64,000 nucleotides of DNA, taken from positions 3,045,296 through 3,109,295 of the forward strand of contig RPFO01000104.1 in NCBI GenBank assembly GCA_009746045.1, written 5' to 3'. The stretch comes from Mesostigma viride. Taxonomy: Eukaryota > Streptophyta > Mesostigmatophyceae > Mesostigmatales > Mesostigmataceae. The position numbers were made by a program, and so were the translations under genes. Below are positions 1 through 9,119 of the stretch, piece after piece. Positions within the stretch are counted from its first letter, which is position 1, and each line of letters opens with the position of its first letter. A model generated the notes under the pieces. It saw only the letters and a list, made by a program, of their open reading frames with translations, did not search any database and had not been told where the DNA came from.

Positions 1-2
1 AG

Positions 3-461
3 TTGGAGTTGCAGAGTGGGGACTATGATGATGATGATGTTGCTGTGGTAGCACACCACTTACACACCCTAGGGGTAGAACAGGCAGAGAGCTTGCGCGA
101 CAGCTTGCCTCACCTCCCCCCTTCTGGCGTTGGTCGGGAGGATCCATGCGTTGGTAGGGATAGTACTCAGGGCGAGTCGTGTCTTGAGCGCCCAAGCCGT
201 AAGGGATTTCTTACCCTTACTGTAGAAAGGTTGATGCGTAAACCTCCTACAGACGCTTTGCAAAATCCCGTGAAGGCAGCGATGGTATCCGCATTTGGTA
301 CCCTGGGTGATCACCATGGTATGAGGATGTTGGTAGATACGCAGGCGAGAACCTCCATCGTCTCATCCCTGCACTACAATCCTGTGAGACCCTCAGTGCA
401 CTGGGAGTGGGTGACTGATTTTTGCTGGCTCAACGAAGTTCCCTGTCCTTTGTGTCATTGA
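3..461 (+). pseudogene. Copia-like unit 1 (partial): protease-like domain
   Basis: This is the end of an integrase C-terminal/protease reading frame whose beginning lies outside the window; the complete equivalent is 3394-4347. An acidic run (DYDDDD) and a linker precede a retropepsin-like active site, LVDTQARTSIVS, with Gln where DTGA/DSGA has Gly. The frame is then lost: after VTDF a T5 homopolymer (about 419-423) shifts it, and the expected strand continues one frame away into the ORF at 469. The same shift occurs in all units. Confidence 0.75.
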
Positions 462-468
462 TGTCAAT

Positions 469-1131
469 GTGATGGGGGTGCTAGTTGAGTTTTGCGAGGT
501 GGAAGGGTATGGTGGTCCACCAATACTTGGTCAGAACTTCTTTGCGCGGGAGGATGTCTGGGTAAACTCCACCTGCTTGCGGCGCGAGGGGCATGCTGAT
601 CTGCCTCTTGAGGACTATGCTGTCATGTCTGACTGCCAACTTGTTGCTGTCATAGGCAATATTCGGAACATGAACTATGAACGTGAGAGTGATGTGCCGT
701 TGGTAACTCAGTTGTTGCTTCCTAAACGTCCTAGCTGGGCTAGTCTTGGCATTAAACGTCATGATGTAGCTACCCAAAGCCCTATCTCTCACCATGATGC
801 TGACGTGGAGTGTCAAACGGAGGAGGGGCTAGATGGGTGGACTAAGGCCATTATTGCGTCAGGTGAAAGGTGGCTTGCATACCGTGCTGTTGAACCGGTT
901 GATGAAGTGCCAAATGGTGCTCGCCTTTTGCGCCACAAGTGGACTTGGGAACTTACGTTGGTGCCTGACACAACAACTAGGGTGCCTTTTGTTCGCACGG
1001 TGGTCCTAGAATTTTCAGGTACTAGTGATTTTCCGGACCATGCATGTGTACTGTGTAGTTCTACTCAGTACCATCAAATCCTAGTGTGGACGCCGCGCCG
1101 TAAGCATCTTCGCTGCGCCGGTATCTTGTGA
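469..1131 (+). pseudogene. Copia-like unit 1: protease end and truncated RT start
   Basis: The frame begins with the C-terminal part of the retropepsin-like fold (GGPPILGQNFFARED, the usual LLGxDF region). It continues into the N-terminal part of a copia-type RT (RVT_2): WTKAIIASGERWLAYRAVEP, then LLRHKWTWELTLVPDTTTR. Homology to RT stops at GTSDFPD, about position 1044. The last roughly 30 codons are read-through into the next unit's leader. Motifs A-E of RT are absent, so this copy cannot encode a polymerase. Confidence 0.8.
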
Positions 1132-1347
1132 ACGGCATCTAGCGTTGCGCCGAGGAATCTCGGACTATGTTAAGCAAGTCCAATGCATGATGATAAGTCA
1201 ATGAGAAATAAATGCAACGTGACGGCGGACGAGGTAGCCGCCTGCGTGTTTCTCTGCGTGGCACCAAAGCACTTGCCTCTCGATAAAAAACGTTGAGATC
1301 CCAAACACATTCTTGCAACTTGTACTCAAGAAAGAACATTTTCAAAA
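1045..1347 (+). other. Leader / 5' terminal region of array unit 2
   Basis: Non-coding stretch between the RT break and the gag start, repeated at about 4931-5233 and 8817-9119. An inverted diverged copy occupies about 14,400-14,703, and both versions begin at the same near-palindrome (1049-1070), so this is probably the real 5' end of the element. I find no second direct copy downstream of RNase H, so no LTR pair can be assigned. Confidence 0.6.
1049..1070. repeat. Terminal near-palindrome of the copia-like element (unit 2)
   Basis: Arms TACTGTGTAG and CTACTCAGTA are separated by TT; they are reverse complements apart from one base. The same hairpin marks every leader start in the array and the outer end of the inverted fragment at 14,679-14,700. 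Confidence 0.75.
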
Positions 1348-2301
1348 ATGTTCGGGACGGGCCTGGCAACGCCGTCGTACAAAAAAGACAAAATCAAGCT
1401 GCCGAATCTCGGAGCCCCAGGCTCGAAGGGCACACTCCGCAAGCCCTCCAAAAGCGAGATTCAGAGGCATCTGAATGAGGAGTTTGCCAAGCAGGATCCT
1501 AGCCCCGCAGTGGTGGACACTGCGGCGGAGGAAACTGCACCTGCAGGTCCCCGTGCCGTGGAGCTGCCAAATGGATCACAGACGAGAATCACCAACGTCT
1601 GTGAGGCTGGGCTGCGCTACGCAAGCCTGGACCGGGCAGCCAGAATCCTCTGGATGAAAGAACAGAAGGTTATCGAGGAGAGGATTCCTGCTCCAATTCC
1701 GGCGGCTCCTGAGCCGTCGGAGAAGGTGAAGGAGCAACTCATTTTGAACCTGCGCAAGTGGCAAAGTGATGTCCAAGGCATGGTCGCCAAGCCTATCGAA
1801 TTGCTGAGGCGCAATCGGCTGGCCACCGAGGGTTGCAAGGTAGTATCCGACCTGATCGAAACAGCCTACAAAGAGGACCGTAGCTGGGAAGAATTCATGG
1901 CCAGTCTCGAGAAGAACCTGCTGAAGACAGGGCTCATGCGCCTCGTCGCAGATGCAGTCACCATCCTCAAGTTTGACCTCAACCGTAAGGTCGACATCAG
2001 CCAGGCGACGCTCGACTACGAGCAGAAGCTGGCTTTGCCGTCATGCTCGCCAGGGGATGCATTCTCTGTTGTGATGTTTCTGTCCAAGGGCATCATGTCT
2101 GGTAGCTTGTCTGCGTCCACCCTTCAGGGCATGTCGGGAACACTGACTGTCGACAAGCGAGCCAATAGGGCCGAGGCTTTTCAGATCATCCGCAACTGTG
2201 TCGTTGTGCCAGCTGCCGCCAAGGCATTGGTGGCAGCGGGCATTTCTAAATCCTCTTTCCTCTGCTGCAGCGCCCATAGCAAGAACTCACGGTTCAGGTG
2301 A
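1348..2301 (+). CDS. Copia-like Gag, unit 2
   Basis: A 317-residue frame starting MFGTGLATPSYKKDK, rich in Lys/Pro at the N-terminus and mostly helical beyond. By position and by the zinc knuckles that follow, it is the capsid-forming Gag, which packages element RNA in cytoplasmic particles. The ATG at 1348 is the first in frame after the leader; the inverted fragment at 14.4 kb conserves the same N-terminus. The frame ends at 2301, and the zinc-knuckle region continues in the minus-1 frame, overlapping by a few bases. I see no convincing slippery heptamer in the short overlap, so decay or a sequencing indel is as likely as programmed frameshifting. Confidence 0.8.
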   Translation: MFGTGLATPSYKKDKIKLPNLGAPGSKGTLRKPSKSEIQRHLNEEFAKQDPSPAVVDTAAEETAPAGPRAVELPNGSQTRITNVCEAGLRYASLDRAARILWMKEQKVIEERIPAPIPAAPEPSEKVKEQLILNLRKWQSDVQGMVAKPIELLRRNRLATEGCKVVSDLIETAYKEDRSWEEFMASLEKNLLKTGLMRLVADAVTILKFDLNRKVDISQATLDYEQKLALPSCSPGDAFSVVMFLSKGIMSGSLSASTLQGMSGTLTVDKRANRAEAFQIIRNCVVVPAAAKALVAAGISKSSFLCCSAHSKNSRFR

Positions 2302-2603
2302 AGAAAAAGTGTGGCCGATGCCAGGGCACCGGGCATGTGTGGTCGGATTGCCCAGCCAACACGAAGGCTGGTCCGAATGTGCGGCTGTGCGGCGCTTGCC
2401 ATCCGCCAGGGCACTTCGCCAAGGACTGCAAGCACACACGCGTTCCGCAGGGCAAGAAGCGCCCGCCCAAGCCGGCTGGCAACATGCGGCCCAAGAAATG
2501 GCACAAGTGGAACAAATGGCAGAGGCACGGGAACACCCAGGCCACACCTGCTAACACTCACGTGCCTGCCCCTGCAACAAGACAGCCCATGTTGGGACGA
2601 TGA
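2298..2603 (+). CDS. Two CCHC zinc knuckles of Gag (nucleocapsid part), unit 2
   Basis: CGRCQGTGHVWSDC and CGACHPPGHFAKDC are two perfect CX2CX4HX4C knuckles, the nucleic-acid-binding part of Gag. A basic tail (GKKRPPKPAGNMRPKKWHK) follows. The frame starts at an ATG-less position just after the gag stop, so it was probably once continuous with gag. In this unit a C run near 2462-2468 puts the knuckles out of frame with integrase; in unit 4 the loss of one C joins them. Confidence 0.8.
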   Translation: MKKKCGRCQGTGHVWSDCPANTKAGPNVRLCGACHPPGHFAKDCKHTRVPQGKKRPPKPAGNMRPKKWHKWNKWQRHGNTQATPANTHVPAPATRQPMLGR

Positions 2604-3384
2604 TATGTTTACCACTGATCTAGCTGCATGTAATGAGCTTGGTGGTTGTGTAGATAACAATTCTGCTGCGTGCATTGCTGCTGGGTTGCGTAGCGGTTTG
2701 TGCACAGACACTGTTACGCCTGCGGCGACGCGGGACCACGAAACCCCAATGACCGGTAATGCTGGTACTGTGCAAGCTGGACTAATGCACGCCGACCGTG
2801 ACGATGGGGGGTCACTGGCCACACCAGGTGAAGTCCTTTCCTTGACTGCTGTTGCTGCACGCTTGCATCATGTGTTAGGCCATGGGACCCACGCCCTCCG
2901 CTTTGCACGAGCATTGGCACCGGGGATTACTTTGGCTAGCACGGTACAGCCCATGTACAGTGGTTGTCACCAGTGTCAGTCCACTGCGCCTAAGCGTGCA
3001 CGTAGGCATGGCAAACACCCTACCCTTCAGCGTGGTCACTTGGTGTGTGACATTTTGTTCAAGGACCAGGCTATCTACTTGCTGGGAATGGACAGATCTT
3101 CCCATTTTGTATCCCTTGTCCTACTCAAGTCACAGCATGTTGGGGACCTCCTTGAGGGGATAGACCTGTTGGACTCCATGTTTAGCATGGTTACAGGGAT
3201 GCAGTTTGATCAGCAACTCAAGTGGGCTGCCAAGGAAACGGGGTATGAGTTTGTGGGAACAGTCGGGCGTGACGACCACGAGTCCCAAGGGATAGCGGAG
3301 AGAGCGGTACAGGAGTTTAAGCTGCTTGCTACCCGACGTGGGGACCACATGCCACACAGTGAACTCTCTAGTCGGCTCTTGTGA
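2311..3384 (+). CDS. Copia-like integrase core, unit 2
   Basis: The meaningful part starts around 2600. A gag-pre-integrase zinc-binding module is visible: LHHVLGH (H-x4-H) followed by CHQC. The core carries the catalytic acidic residues: VCDILF, FDQQ and QGIAERAVQEF. Second Asp to Glu spacing is 29 residues, shorter than the 35 usual for Ty1/copia. It would insert element cDNA into host DNA. A TGA at 3382-3384, identical in all units, separates the core from the integrase C-terminal domain, which continues in the same frame. Residues encoded before about 2473 are an out-of-frame shadow of the zinc knuckles. Confidence 0.75.
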   Translation: MADARAPGMCGRIAQPTRRLVRMCGCAALAIRQGTSPRTASTHAFRRARSARPSRLATCGPRNGTSGTNGRGTGTPRPHLLTLTCLPLQQDSPCWDDDMFTTDLAACNELGGCVDNNSAACIAAGLRSGLCTDTVTPAATRDHETPMTGNAGTVQAGLMHADRDDGGSLATPGEVLSLTAVAARLHHVLGHGTHALRFARALAPGITLASTVQPMYSGCHQCQSTAPKRARRHGKHPTLQRGHLVCDILFKDQAIYLLGMDRSSHFVSLVLLKSQHVGDLLEGIDLLDSMFSMVTGMQFDQQLKWAAKETGYEFVGTVGRDDHESQGIAERAVQEFKLLATRRGDHMPHSELSSRLL

Positions 3385-3393
3385 GCACTTGGC

Positions 3394-4347
3394 GTGTGTC
3401 GAAGTTTGAACAACCGCCTGTTGATGTCGACACAAGATGGGGTGTTGGTGACTGCCGAGGGTTTGCAGTTTGGCCAATATCACGATGTGGTGGTGGATGT
3501 GTACAAAGACCACTTAGCATCCCGTTTTCAGCACCTTGTCCATTTGGATAGGCGACGTGGGCCTTATGAGCCCAGTGTGGGGCATGATGTTTGGCTGCAC
3601 AAGGAAGGTACCCTGGGTAAGCGTGGCAGGTGGCTTGGTCCAGCCAAGGTCATTTCTTGTGATGCTGCTATGCGTAAATGCGTGGTGGACTATGAGGGCA
3701 CTGAGGTCACTATGGCTTGGAATAGGGTGAAGCCCTACATGCGTGATGTGGAGGCTTGGTCTAGAGTGTTGGAGTTGTACTCCGACCCTAGCAGGCTCTC
3801 TAGCACTGTGACTCCTCCTTCCTCTTCGGCTCCTGTATGTGGCAATGCAGGGGACAGTGGTACTAGCGCGCCTAGTGGGGAAGCTGAGTTGGAGTTGCAG
3901 AGTGGGGACTATGATGATGATGATGTTGCTGTGGTAGCACACCACTTACACACCCTAGGGGTAGAACAGGCAGAGAGCTTGCGCGACAGCTTGCCTCACC
4001 TCCCCCCTTCTGGCGTTGGTCGGGAGGATCCATGCGTTGGTAGGGATAGTACTCAGGGCGAGTCGTGTCTTGAGCGCCCAAGCCGTAAGGGATTTCTTAC
4101 CCTTACTGTAGAAAGGTTGATGCGTAAACCTCCTACAGACGCTTTGCAAAATCCCGTGAAGGCAGCGATGGTATCCGCATTTGGTACCCTGGGTGATCAC
4201 CATGGTATGAGGATGTTGGTAGATACGCAGGCGAGAACCTCCATCGTCTCATCCCTGCACTACAATCCTGTGAGACCCTCAGTGCACTGGGAGTGGGTGA
4301 CTGATTTTTGCTGGCTCAACGAAGTTCCCTGTCCTTTGTGTCATTGA
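3394..4347 (+). CDS. Integrase C-terminal domain plus retropepsin-like domain, unit 2
   Basis: Same frame as the integrase core but after an in-frame TGA. First comes an SH3-like integrase C-terminal domain (GHDVWLHKEG, RGRWLGPAKVIS, VTMAWNRVKPYM). Next are a Ser/Thr-rich linker and a DYDDDD acidic run. Last is a protease-like active site, RMLVDTQARTSIVS. A protease located after integrase is not the classical copia order (gag-PR-INT-RT). The frame is lost shortly after VTDF, at a T5 homopolymer near 4306, and the rest of the protease fold is in the next ORF. The same order is seen in the diverged minus-strand element at 38.2-41.3 kb. Confidence 0.7.
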   Translation: MCRSLNNRLLMSTQDGVLVTAEGLQFGQYHDVVVDVYKDHLASRFQHLVHLDRRRGPYEPSVGHDVWLHKEGTLGKRGRWLGPAKVISCDAAMRKCVVDYEGTEVTMAWNRVKPYMRDVEAWSRVLELYSDPSRLSSTVTPPSSSAPVCGNAGDSGTSAPSGEAELELQSGDYDDDDVAVVAHHLHTLGVEQAESLRDSLPHLPPSGVGREDPCVGRDSTQGESCLERPSRKGFLTLTVERLMRKPPTDALQNPVKAAMVSAFGTLGDHHGMRMLVDTQARTSIVSSLHYNPVRPSVHWEWVTDFCWLNEVPCPLCH

Positions 4348-4354
4348 TGTCAAT

Positions 4355-5017
4355 GTGATGGGGGTGCTAGTTGAGTTTTGCGAGGTGGAAGGGTATGGTG
4401 GTCCACCAATACTTGGTCAGAACTTCTTTGCGCGGGAGGATGTCTGGGTAAACTCCACCTGCTTGCGGCGCGAGGGGCATGCTGATCTGCCTCTTGAGGA
4501 CTATGCTGTCATGTCTGACTGCCAACTTGTTGCTGTCATAGGCAATATTCGGAACATGAACTATGAACGTGAGAGTGATGTGCCGTTGGTAACTCAGTTG
4601 TTGCTTCCTAAACGTCCTAGCTGGGCTAGTCTTGGCATTAAACGTCATGATGTAGCTACCCAAAGCCCTATCTCTCACCATGATGCTGACGTGGAGTGTC
4701 AAACGGAGGAGGGGCTAGATGGGTGGACTAAGGCCATTATTGCGTCAGGTGAAAGGTGGCTTGCATACCGTGCTGTTGAACCGGTTGATGAAGTGCCAAA
4801 TGGTGCTCGCCTTTTGCGCCACAAGTGGACTTGGGAACTTACGTTGGTGCCTGACACAACAACTAGGGTGCCTTTTGTTCGCACGGTGGTCCTAGAATTT
4901 TCAGGTACTAGTGATTTTCCGGACCATGCATGTGTACTGTGTAGTTCTACTCAGTACCATCAAATCCTAGTGTGGACGCCGCGCCGTAAGCATCTTCGCT
5001 GCGCCGGTATCTTGTGA
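4355..5017 (+). pseudogene. Protease end and truncated RT start, unit 2
   Basis: Same content as 469-1131. The protease C-terminal strand (ILGQNFF) leads into the first 60 or so residues of RVT_2-type RT. RT homology ends at about 4930, where the leader of unit 3 begins directly. Confidence 0.8.
4935..4956. repeat. Terminal near-palindrome, unit 3
   Basis: Identical to 1049-1070: arms TACTGTGTAG and CTACTCAGTA around TT, marking the start of the unit 3 leader. Confidence 0.75.
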
Positions 5018-5233
5018 ACGGCATCTAGCGTTGCGCCGAGGAATCTCGGACTATGTTAAGCAAGTCCAATGCATGATGATAAGTCAATGAGAAATAAATG
5101 CAACGTGACGGCGGACGAGGTAGCCGCCTGCGTGTTTCTCTGCGTGGCACCAAAGCACTTGCCTCTCGATAAAAAACGTTGAGATCCCAAACACATTCTT
5201 GCAACTTGTACTCAAGAAAGAACATTTTCAAAA

Positions 5234-6187
5234 ATGTTCGGGACGGGCCTGGCAACGCCGTCGTACAAAAAAGACAAAATCAAGCTGCCGAATCTCGGAG
5301 CCCCAGGCTCGAAGGGCACACTCCGCAAGCCCTCCAAAAGCGAGATTCAGAGGCATCTGAATGAGGAGTTTGCCAAGCAGGATCCTAGCCCCGCAGTGGT
5401 GGACACTGCGGCGGAGGAAACTGCACCTGCAGGTCCCCGTGCCGTGGAGCTGCCAAATGGATCACAGACGAGAATCACCAACGTCTGTGAGGCTGGGCTG
5501 CGCTACGCAAGCCTGGACCGGGCAGCCAGAATCCTCTGGATGAAAGAACAGAAGGTTATCGAGGAGAGGATTCCTGCTCCAATTCCGGCGGCTCCTGAGC
5601 CGTCGGAGAAGGTGAAGGAGCAACTCATTTTGAACCTGCGCAAGTGGCAAAGTGATGTCCAAGGCATGGTCGCCAAGCCTATCGAATTGCTGAGGCGCAA
5701 TCGGCTGGCCACCGAGGGTTGCAAGGTAGTATCCGACCTGATCGAAACAGCCTACAAAGAGGACCGTAGCTGGGAAGAATTCATGGCCAGTCTCGAGAAG
5801 AACCTGCTGAAGACAGGGCTCATGCGCCTCGTCGCAGATGCAGTCACCATCCTCAAGTTTGACCTCAACCGTAAGGTCGACATCAGCCAGGCGACGCTCG
5901 ACTACGAGCAGAAGCTGGCTTTGCCGTCATGCTCGCCAGGGGATGCATTCTCTGTTGTGATGTTTCTGTCCAAGGGCATCATGTCTGGTAGCTTGTCTGC
6001 GTCCACCCTTCAGGGCATGTCGGGAACACTGACTGTCGACAAGCGAGCCAATAGGGCCGAGGCTTTTCAGATCATCCGCAACTGTGTCGTTGTGCCAGCT
6101 GCCGCCAAGGCATTGGTGGCAGCGGGCATTTCTAAATCCTCTTTCCTCTGCTGCAGCGCCCATAGCAAGAACTCACGGTTCAGGTGA
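5234..6187 (+). CDS. Copia-like Gag, unit 3
   Basis: Predicted protein is identical to the 317-residue Gag at 1348-2301. The absence of any difference from unit 2 implies very recent duplication, gene conversion or assembly duplication. Confidence 0.8.
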   Translation: MFGTGLATPSYKKDKIKLPNLGAPGSKGTLRKPSKSEIQRHLNEEFAKQDPSPAVVDTAAEETAPAGPRAVELPNGSQTRITNVCEAGLRYASLDRAARILWMKEQKVIEERIPAPIPAAPEPSEKVKEQLILNLRKWQSDVQGMVAKPIELLRRNRLATEGCKVVSDLIETAYKEDRSWEEFMASLEKNLLKTGLMRLVADAVTILKFDLNRKVDISQATLDYEQKLALPSCSPGDAFSVVMFLSKGIMSGSLSASTLQGMSGTLTVDKRANRAEAFQIIRNCVVVPAAAKALVAAGISKSSFLCCSAHSKNSRFR

Positions 6188-6489
6188 AGAAAAAGTGTGG
6201 CCGATGCCAGGGCACCGGGCATGTGTGGTCGGATTGCCCAGCCAACACGAAGGCTGGTCCGAATGTGCGGCTGTGCGGCGCTTGCCATCCGCCAGGGCAC
6301 TTCGCCAAGGACTGCAAGCACACACGCGTTCCGCAGGGCAAGAAGCGCCCGCCCAAGCCGGCTGGCAACATGCGGCCCAAGAAATGGCACAAGTGGAACA
6401 AATGGCAGAGGCACGGGAACACCCAGGCCACACCTGCTAACACTCACGTGCCTGCCCCTGCAACAAGACAGCCCATGTTGGGACGATGA
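6184..6489 (+). CDS. Two CCHC zinc knuckles, unit 3
   Basis: Identical to 2298-2603, with the same two CX2CX4HX4C motifs and the same out-of-frame relation to integrase. Confidence 0.8.
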   Translation: MKKKCGRCQGTGHVWSDCPANTKAGPNVRLCGACHPPGHFAKDCKHTRVPQGKKRPPKPAGNMRPKKWHKWNKWQRHGNTQATPANTHVPAPATRQPMLGR

Positions 6490-7270
6490 TATGTTTACCA
6501 CTGATCTAGCTGCATGTAATGAGCTTGGTGGTTGTGTAGATAACAATTCTGCTGCGTGCATTGCTGCTGGGTTGCGTAGCGGTTTGTGCACAGACACTGT
6601 TACGCCTGCGGCGACGCGGGACCACGAAACCCCAATGACCGGTAATGCTGGTACTGTGCAAGCTGGACTAATGCACGCCGACCGTGACGATGGGGGGTCA
6701 CTGGCCACACCAGGTGAAGTCCTTTCCTTGACTGCTGTTGCTGCACGCTTGCATCATGTGTTAGGCCATGGGACCCACGCCCTCCGCTTTGCACGAGCAT
6801 TGGCACCGGGGATTACTTTGGCTAGCACGGTACAGCCCATGTACAGTGGTTGTCACCAGTGTCAGTCCACTGCGCCTAAGCGTGCACGTAGGCATGGCAA
6901 ACACCCTACCCTTCAGCGTGGTCACTTGGTGTGTGACATTTTGTTCAAGGACCAGGCTATCTACTTGCTGGGAATGGACAGATCTTCCCATTTTGTATCC
7001 CTTGTCCTACTCAAGTCACAGCATGTTGGGGACCTCCTTGAGGGGATAGACCTGTTGGACTCCATGTTTAGCATGGTTACAGGGATGCAGTTTGATCAGC
7101 AACTCAAGTGGGCTGCCAAGGAAACGGGGTATGAGTTTGTGGGAACAGTCGGGCGTGACGACCACGAGTCCCAAGGGATAGCGGAGAGAGCGGTACAGGA
7201 GTTTAAGCTGCTTGCTACCCGACGTGGGGACCACATGCCACACAGTGAACTCTCTAGTCGGCTCTTGTGA
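6197..7270 (+). CDS. Copia-like integrase core, unit 3
   Basis: Identical to 2311-3384, with H-x4-H/CxxC module, catalytic D, D, E, and the same terminal in-frame TGA (7268-7270). Confidence 0.75.
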   Translation: MADARAPGMCGRIAQPTRRLVRMCGCAALAIRQGTSPRTASTHAFRRARSARPSRLATCGPRNGTSGTNGRGTGTPRPHLLTLTCLPLQQDSPCWDDDMFTTDLAACNELGGCVDNNSAACIAAGLRSGLCTDTVTPAATRDHETPMTGNAGTVQAGLMHADRDDGGSLATPGEVLSLTAVAARLHHVLGHGTHALRFARALAPGITLASTVQPMYSGCHQCQSTAPKRARRHGKHPTLQRGHLVCDILFKDQAIYLLGMDRSSHFVSLVLLKSQHVGDLLEGIDLLDSMFSMVTGMQFDQQLKWAAKETGYEFVGTVGRDDHESQGIAERAVQEFKLLATRRGDHMPHSELSSRLL

Positions 7271-7279
7271 GCACTTGGC

Positions 7280-8233
7280 GTGTGTCGAAGTTTGAACAAC
7301 CGCCTGTTGATGTCGACACAAGATGGGGTGTTGGTGACTGCCGAGGGTTTGCAGTTTGGCCAATATCACGATGTGGTGGTGGATGTGTACAAAGACCACT
7401 TAGCATCCCGTTTTCAGCACCTTGTCCATTTGGATAGGCGACGTGGGCCTTATGAGCCCAGTGTGGGGCATGATGTTTGGCTGCACAAGGAAGGTACCCT
7501 GGGTAAGCGTGGCAGGTGGCTTGGTCCAGCCAAGGTCATTTCTTGTGATGCTGCTATGCGTAAATGCGTGGTGGACTATGAGGGCACTGAGGTCACTATG
7601 GCTTGGAATAGGGTGAAGCCCTACATGCGTGATGTGGAGGCTTGGTCTAGAGTGTTGGAGTTGTACTCCGACCCTAGCAGGCTCTCTAGCACTGTGACTC
7701 CTCCTTCCTCTTCGGCTCCTGTATGTGGCAATGCAGGGGACAGTGGTACTAGCGCGCCTAGTGGGGAAGCTGAGTTGGAGTTGCAGAGTGGGGACTATGA
7801 TGATGATGATGTTGCTGTGGTAGCACACCACTTACACACCCTAGGGGTAGAACAGGCAGAGAGCTTGCGCGACAGCTTGCCTCACCTCCCCCCTTCTGGC
7901 GTTGGTCGGGAGGATCCATGCGTTGGTAGGGATAGTACTCAGGGCGAGTCGTGTCTTGAGCGCCCAAGCCGTAAGGGATTTCTTACCCTTACTGTAGAAA
8001 GGTTGATGCGTAAACCTCCTACAGACGCTTTGCAAAATCCCGTGAAGGCAGCGATGGTATCCGCATTTGGTACCCTGGGTGATCACCATGGTATGAGGAT
8101 GTTGGTAGATACGCAGGCGAGAACCTCCATCGTCTCATCCCTGCACTACAATCCTGTGAGACCCTCAGTGCACTGGGAGTGGGTGACTGATTTTTGCTGG
8201 CTCAACGAAGTTCCCTGTCCTTTGTGTCATTGA
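7280..8233 (+). CDS. Integrase C-terminal domain plus retropepsin-like domain, unit 3
   Basis: Identical to 3394-4347, with the SH3-like domain followed by the DTQA protease-like site. Confidence 0.7.
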   Translation: MCRSLNNRLLMSTQDGVLVTAEGLQFGQYHDVVVDVYKDHLASRFQHLVHLDRRRGPYEPSVGHDVWLHKEGTLGKRGRWLGPAKVISCDAAMRKCVVDYEGTEVTMAWNRVKPYMRDVEAWSRVLELYSDPSRLSSTVTPPSSSAPVCGNAGDSGTSAPSGEAELELQSGDYDDDDVAVVAHHLHTLGVEQAESLRDSLPHLPPSGVGREDPCVGRDSTQGESCLERPSRKGFLTLTVERLMRKPPTDALQNPVKAAMVSAFGTLGDHHGMRMLVDTQARTSIVSSLHYNPVRPSVHWEWVTDFCWLNEVPCPLCH

Positions 8234-8240
8234 TGTCAAT

Positions 8241-8903
8241 GTGATGGGGGTGCTAGTTGAGTTTTGCGAGGTGGAAGGGTATGGTGGTCCACCAATACTT
8301 GGTCAGAACTTCTTTGCGCGGGAGGATGTCTGGGTAAACTCCACCTGCTTGCGGCGCGAGGGGCATGCTGATCTGCCTCTTGAGGACTATGCTGTCATGT
8401 CTGACTGCCAACTTGTTGCTGTCATAGGCAATATTCGGAACATGAACTATGAACGTGAGAGTGATGTGCCGTTGGTAACTCAGTTGTTGCTTCCTAAACG
8501 TCCTAGCTGGGCTAGTCTTGGCATTAAACGTCATGATGTAGCTACCCAAAGCCCTATCTCTCACCATGATGCTGACGTGGAGTGTCAAACGGAGGAGGGG
8601 CTAGATGGGTGGACTAAGGCCATTATTGCGTCAGGTGAAAGGTGGCTTGCATACCGTGCTGTTGAACCGGTTGATGAAGTGCCAAATGGTGCTCGCCTTT
8701 TGCGCCACAAGTGGACTTGGGAACTTACGTTGGTGCCTGACACAACAACTAGGGTGCCTTTTGTTCGCACGGTGGTCCTAGAATTTTCAGGTACTAGTGA
8801 TTTTCCGGACCATGCATGTGTACTGTGTAGTTCTACTCAGTACCATCAAATCCTAGTGTGGACGCCGCGCCGTAAGCATCTTCGCTGCGCCGGTATCTTG
8901 TGA
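8241..8903 (+). pseudogene. Protease end and truncated RT start, unit 3
   Basis: Identical to 4355-5017. RT homology stops near 8816, where the unit 4 leader begins. Confidence 0.8.
8821..8842. repeat. Terminal near-palindrome, unit 4
   Basis: Identical to 1049-1070, marking the start of the unit 4 leader. Confidence 0.75.
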
Positions 8904-9119
8904 ACGGCATCTAGCGTTGCGCCGAGGAATCTCGGACTATGTTAAGCAAGTCCAATGCATGATGATAAGTCAATGAGAAATAAATGCAACGTGACGGCGG
9001 ACGAGGTAGCCGCCTGCGTGTTTCTCTGCGTGGCACCAAAGCACTTGCCTCTCGATAAAAAACGTTGAGATCCCAAACACATTCTTGCAACTTGTACTCA
9101 AGAAAGAACATTTTCAAAA

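Noticed and set aside
2260-2310. Programmed minus-1 frameshift between gag and zinc knuckles
   Set aside because: The frames overlap by only a few codons and contain no X-XXY-YYZ heptamer; simple indel decay or error explains it equally well.
2181-2822. 213-residue minus-strand ORF over the zinc-knuckle region (repeated in other units)
   Set aside because: It is an antisense shadow of the gag/zinc-knuckle coding sequence with no motifs of its own.
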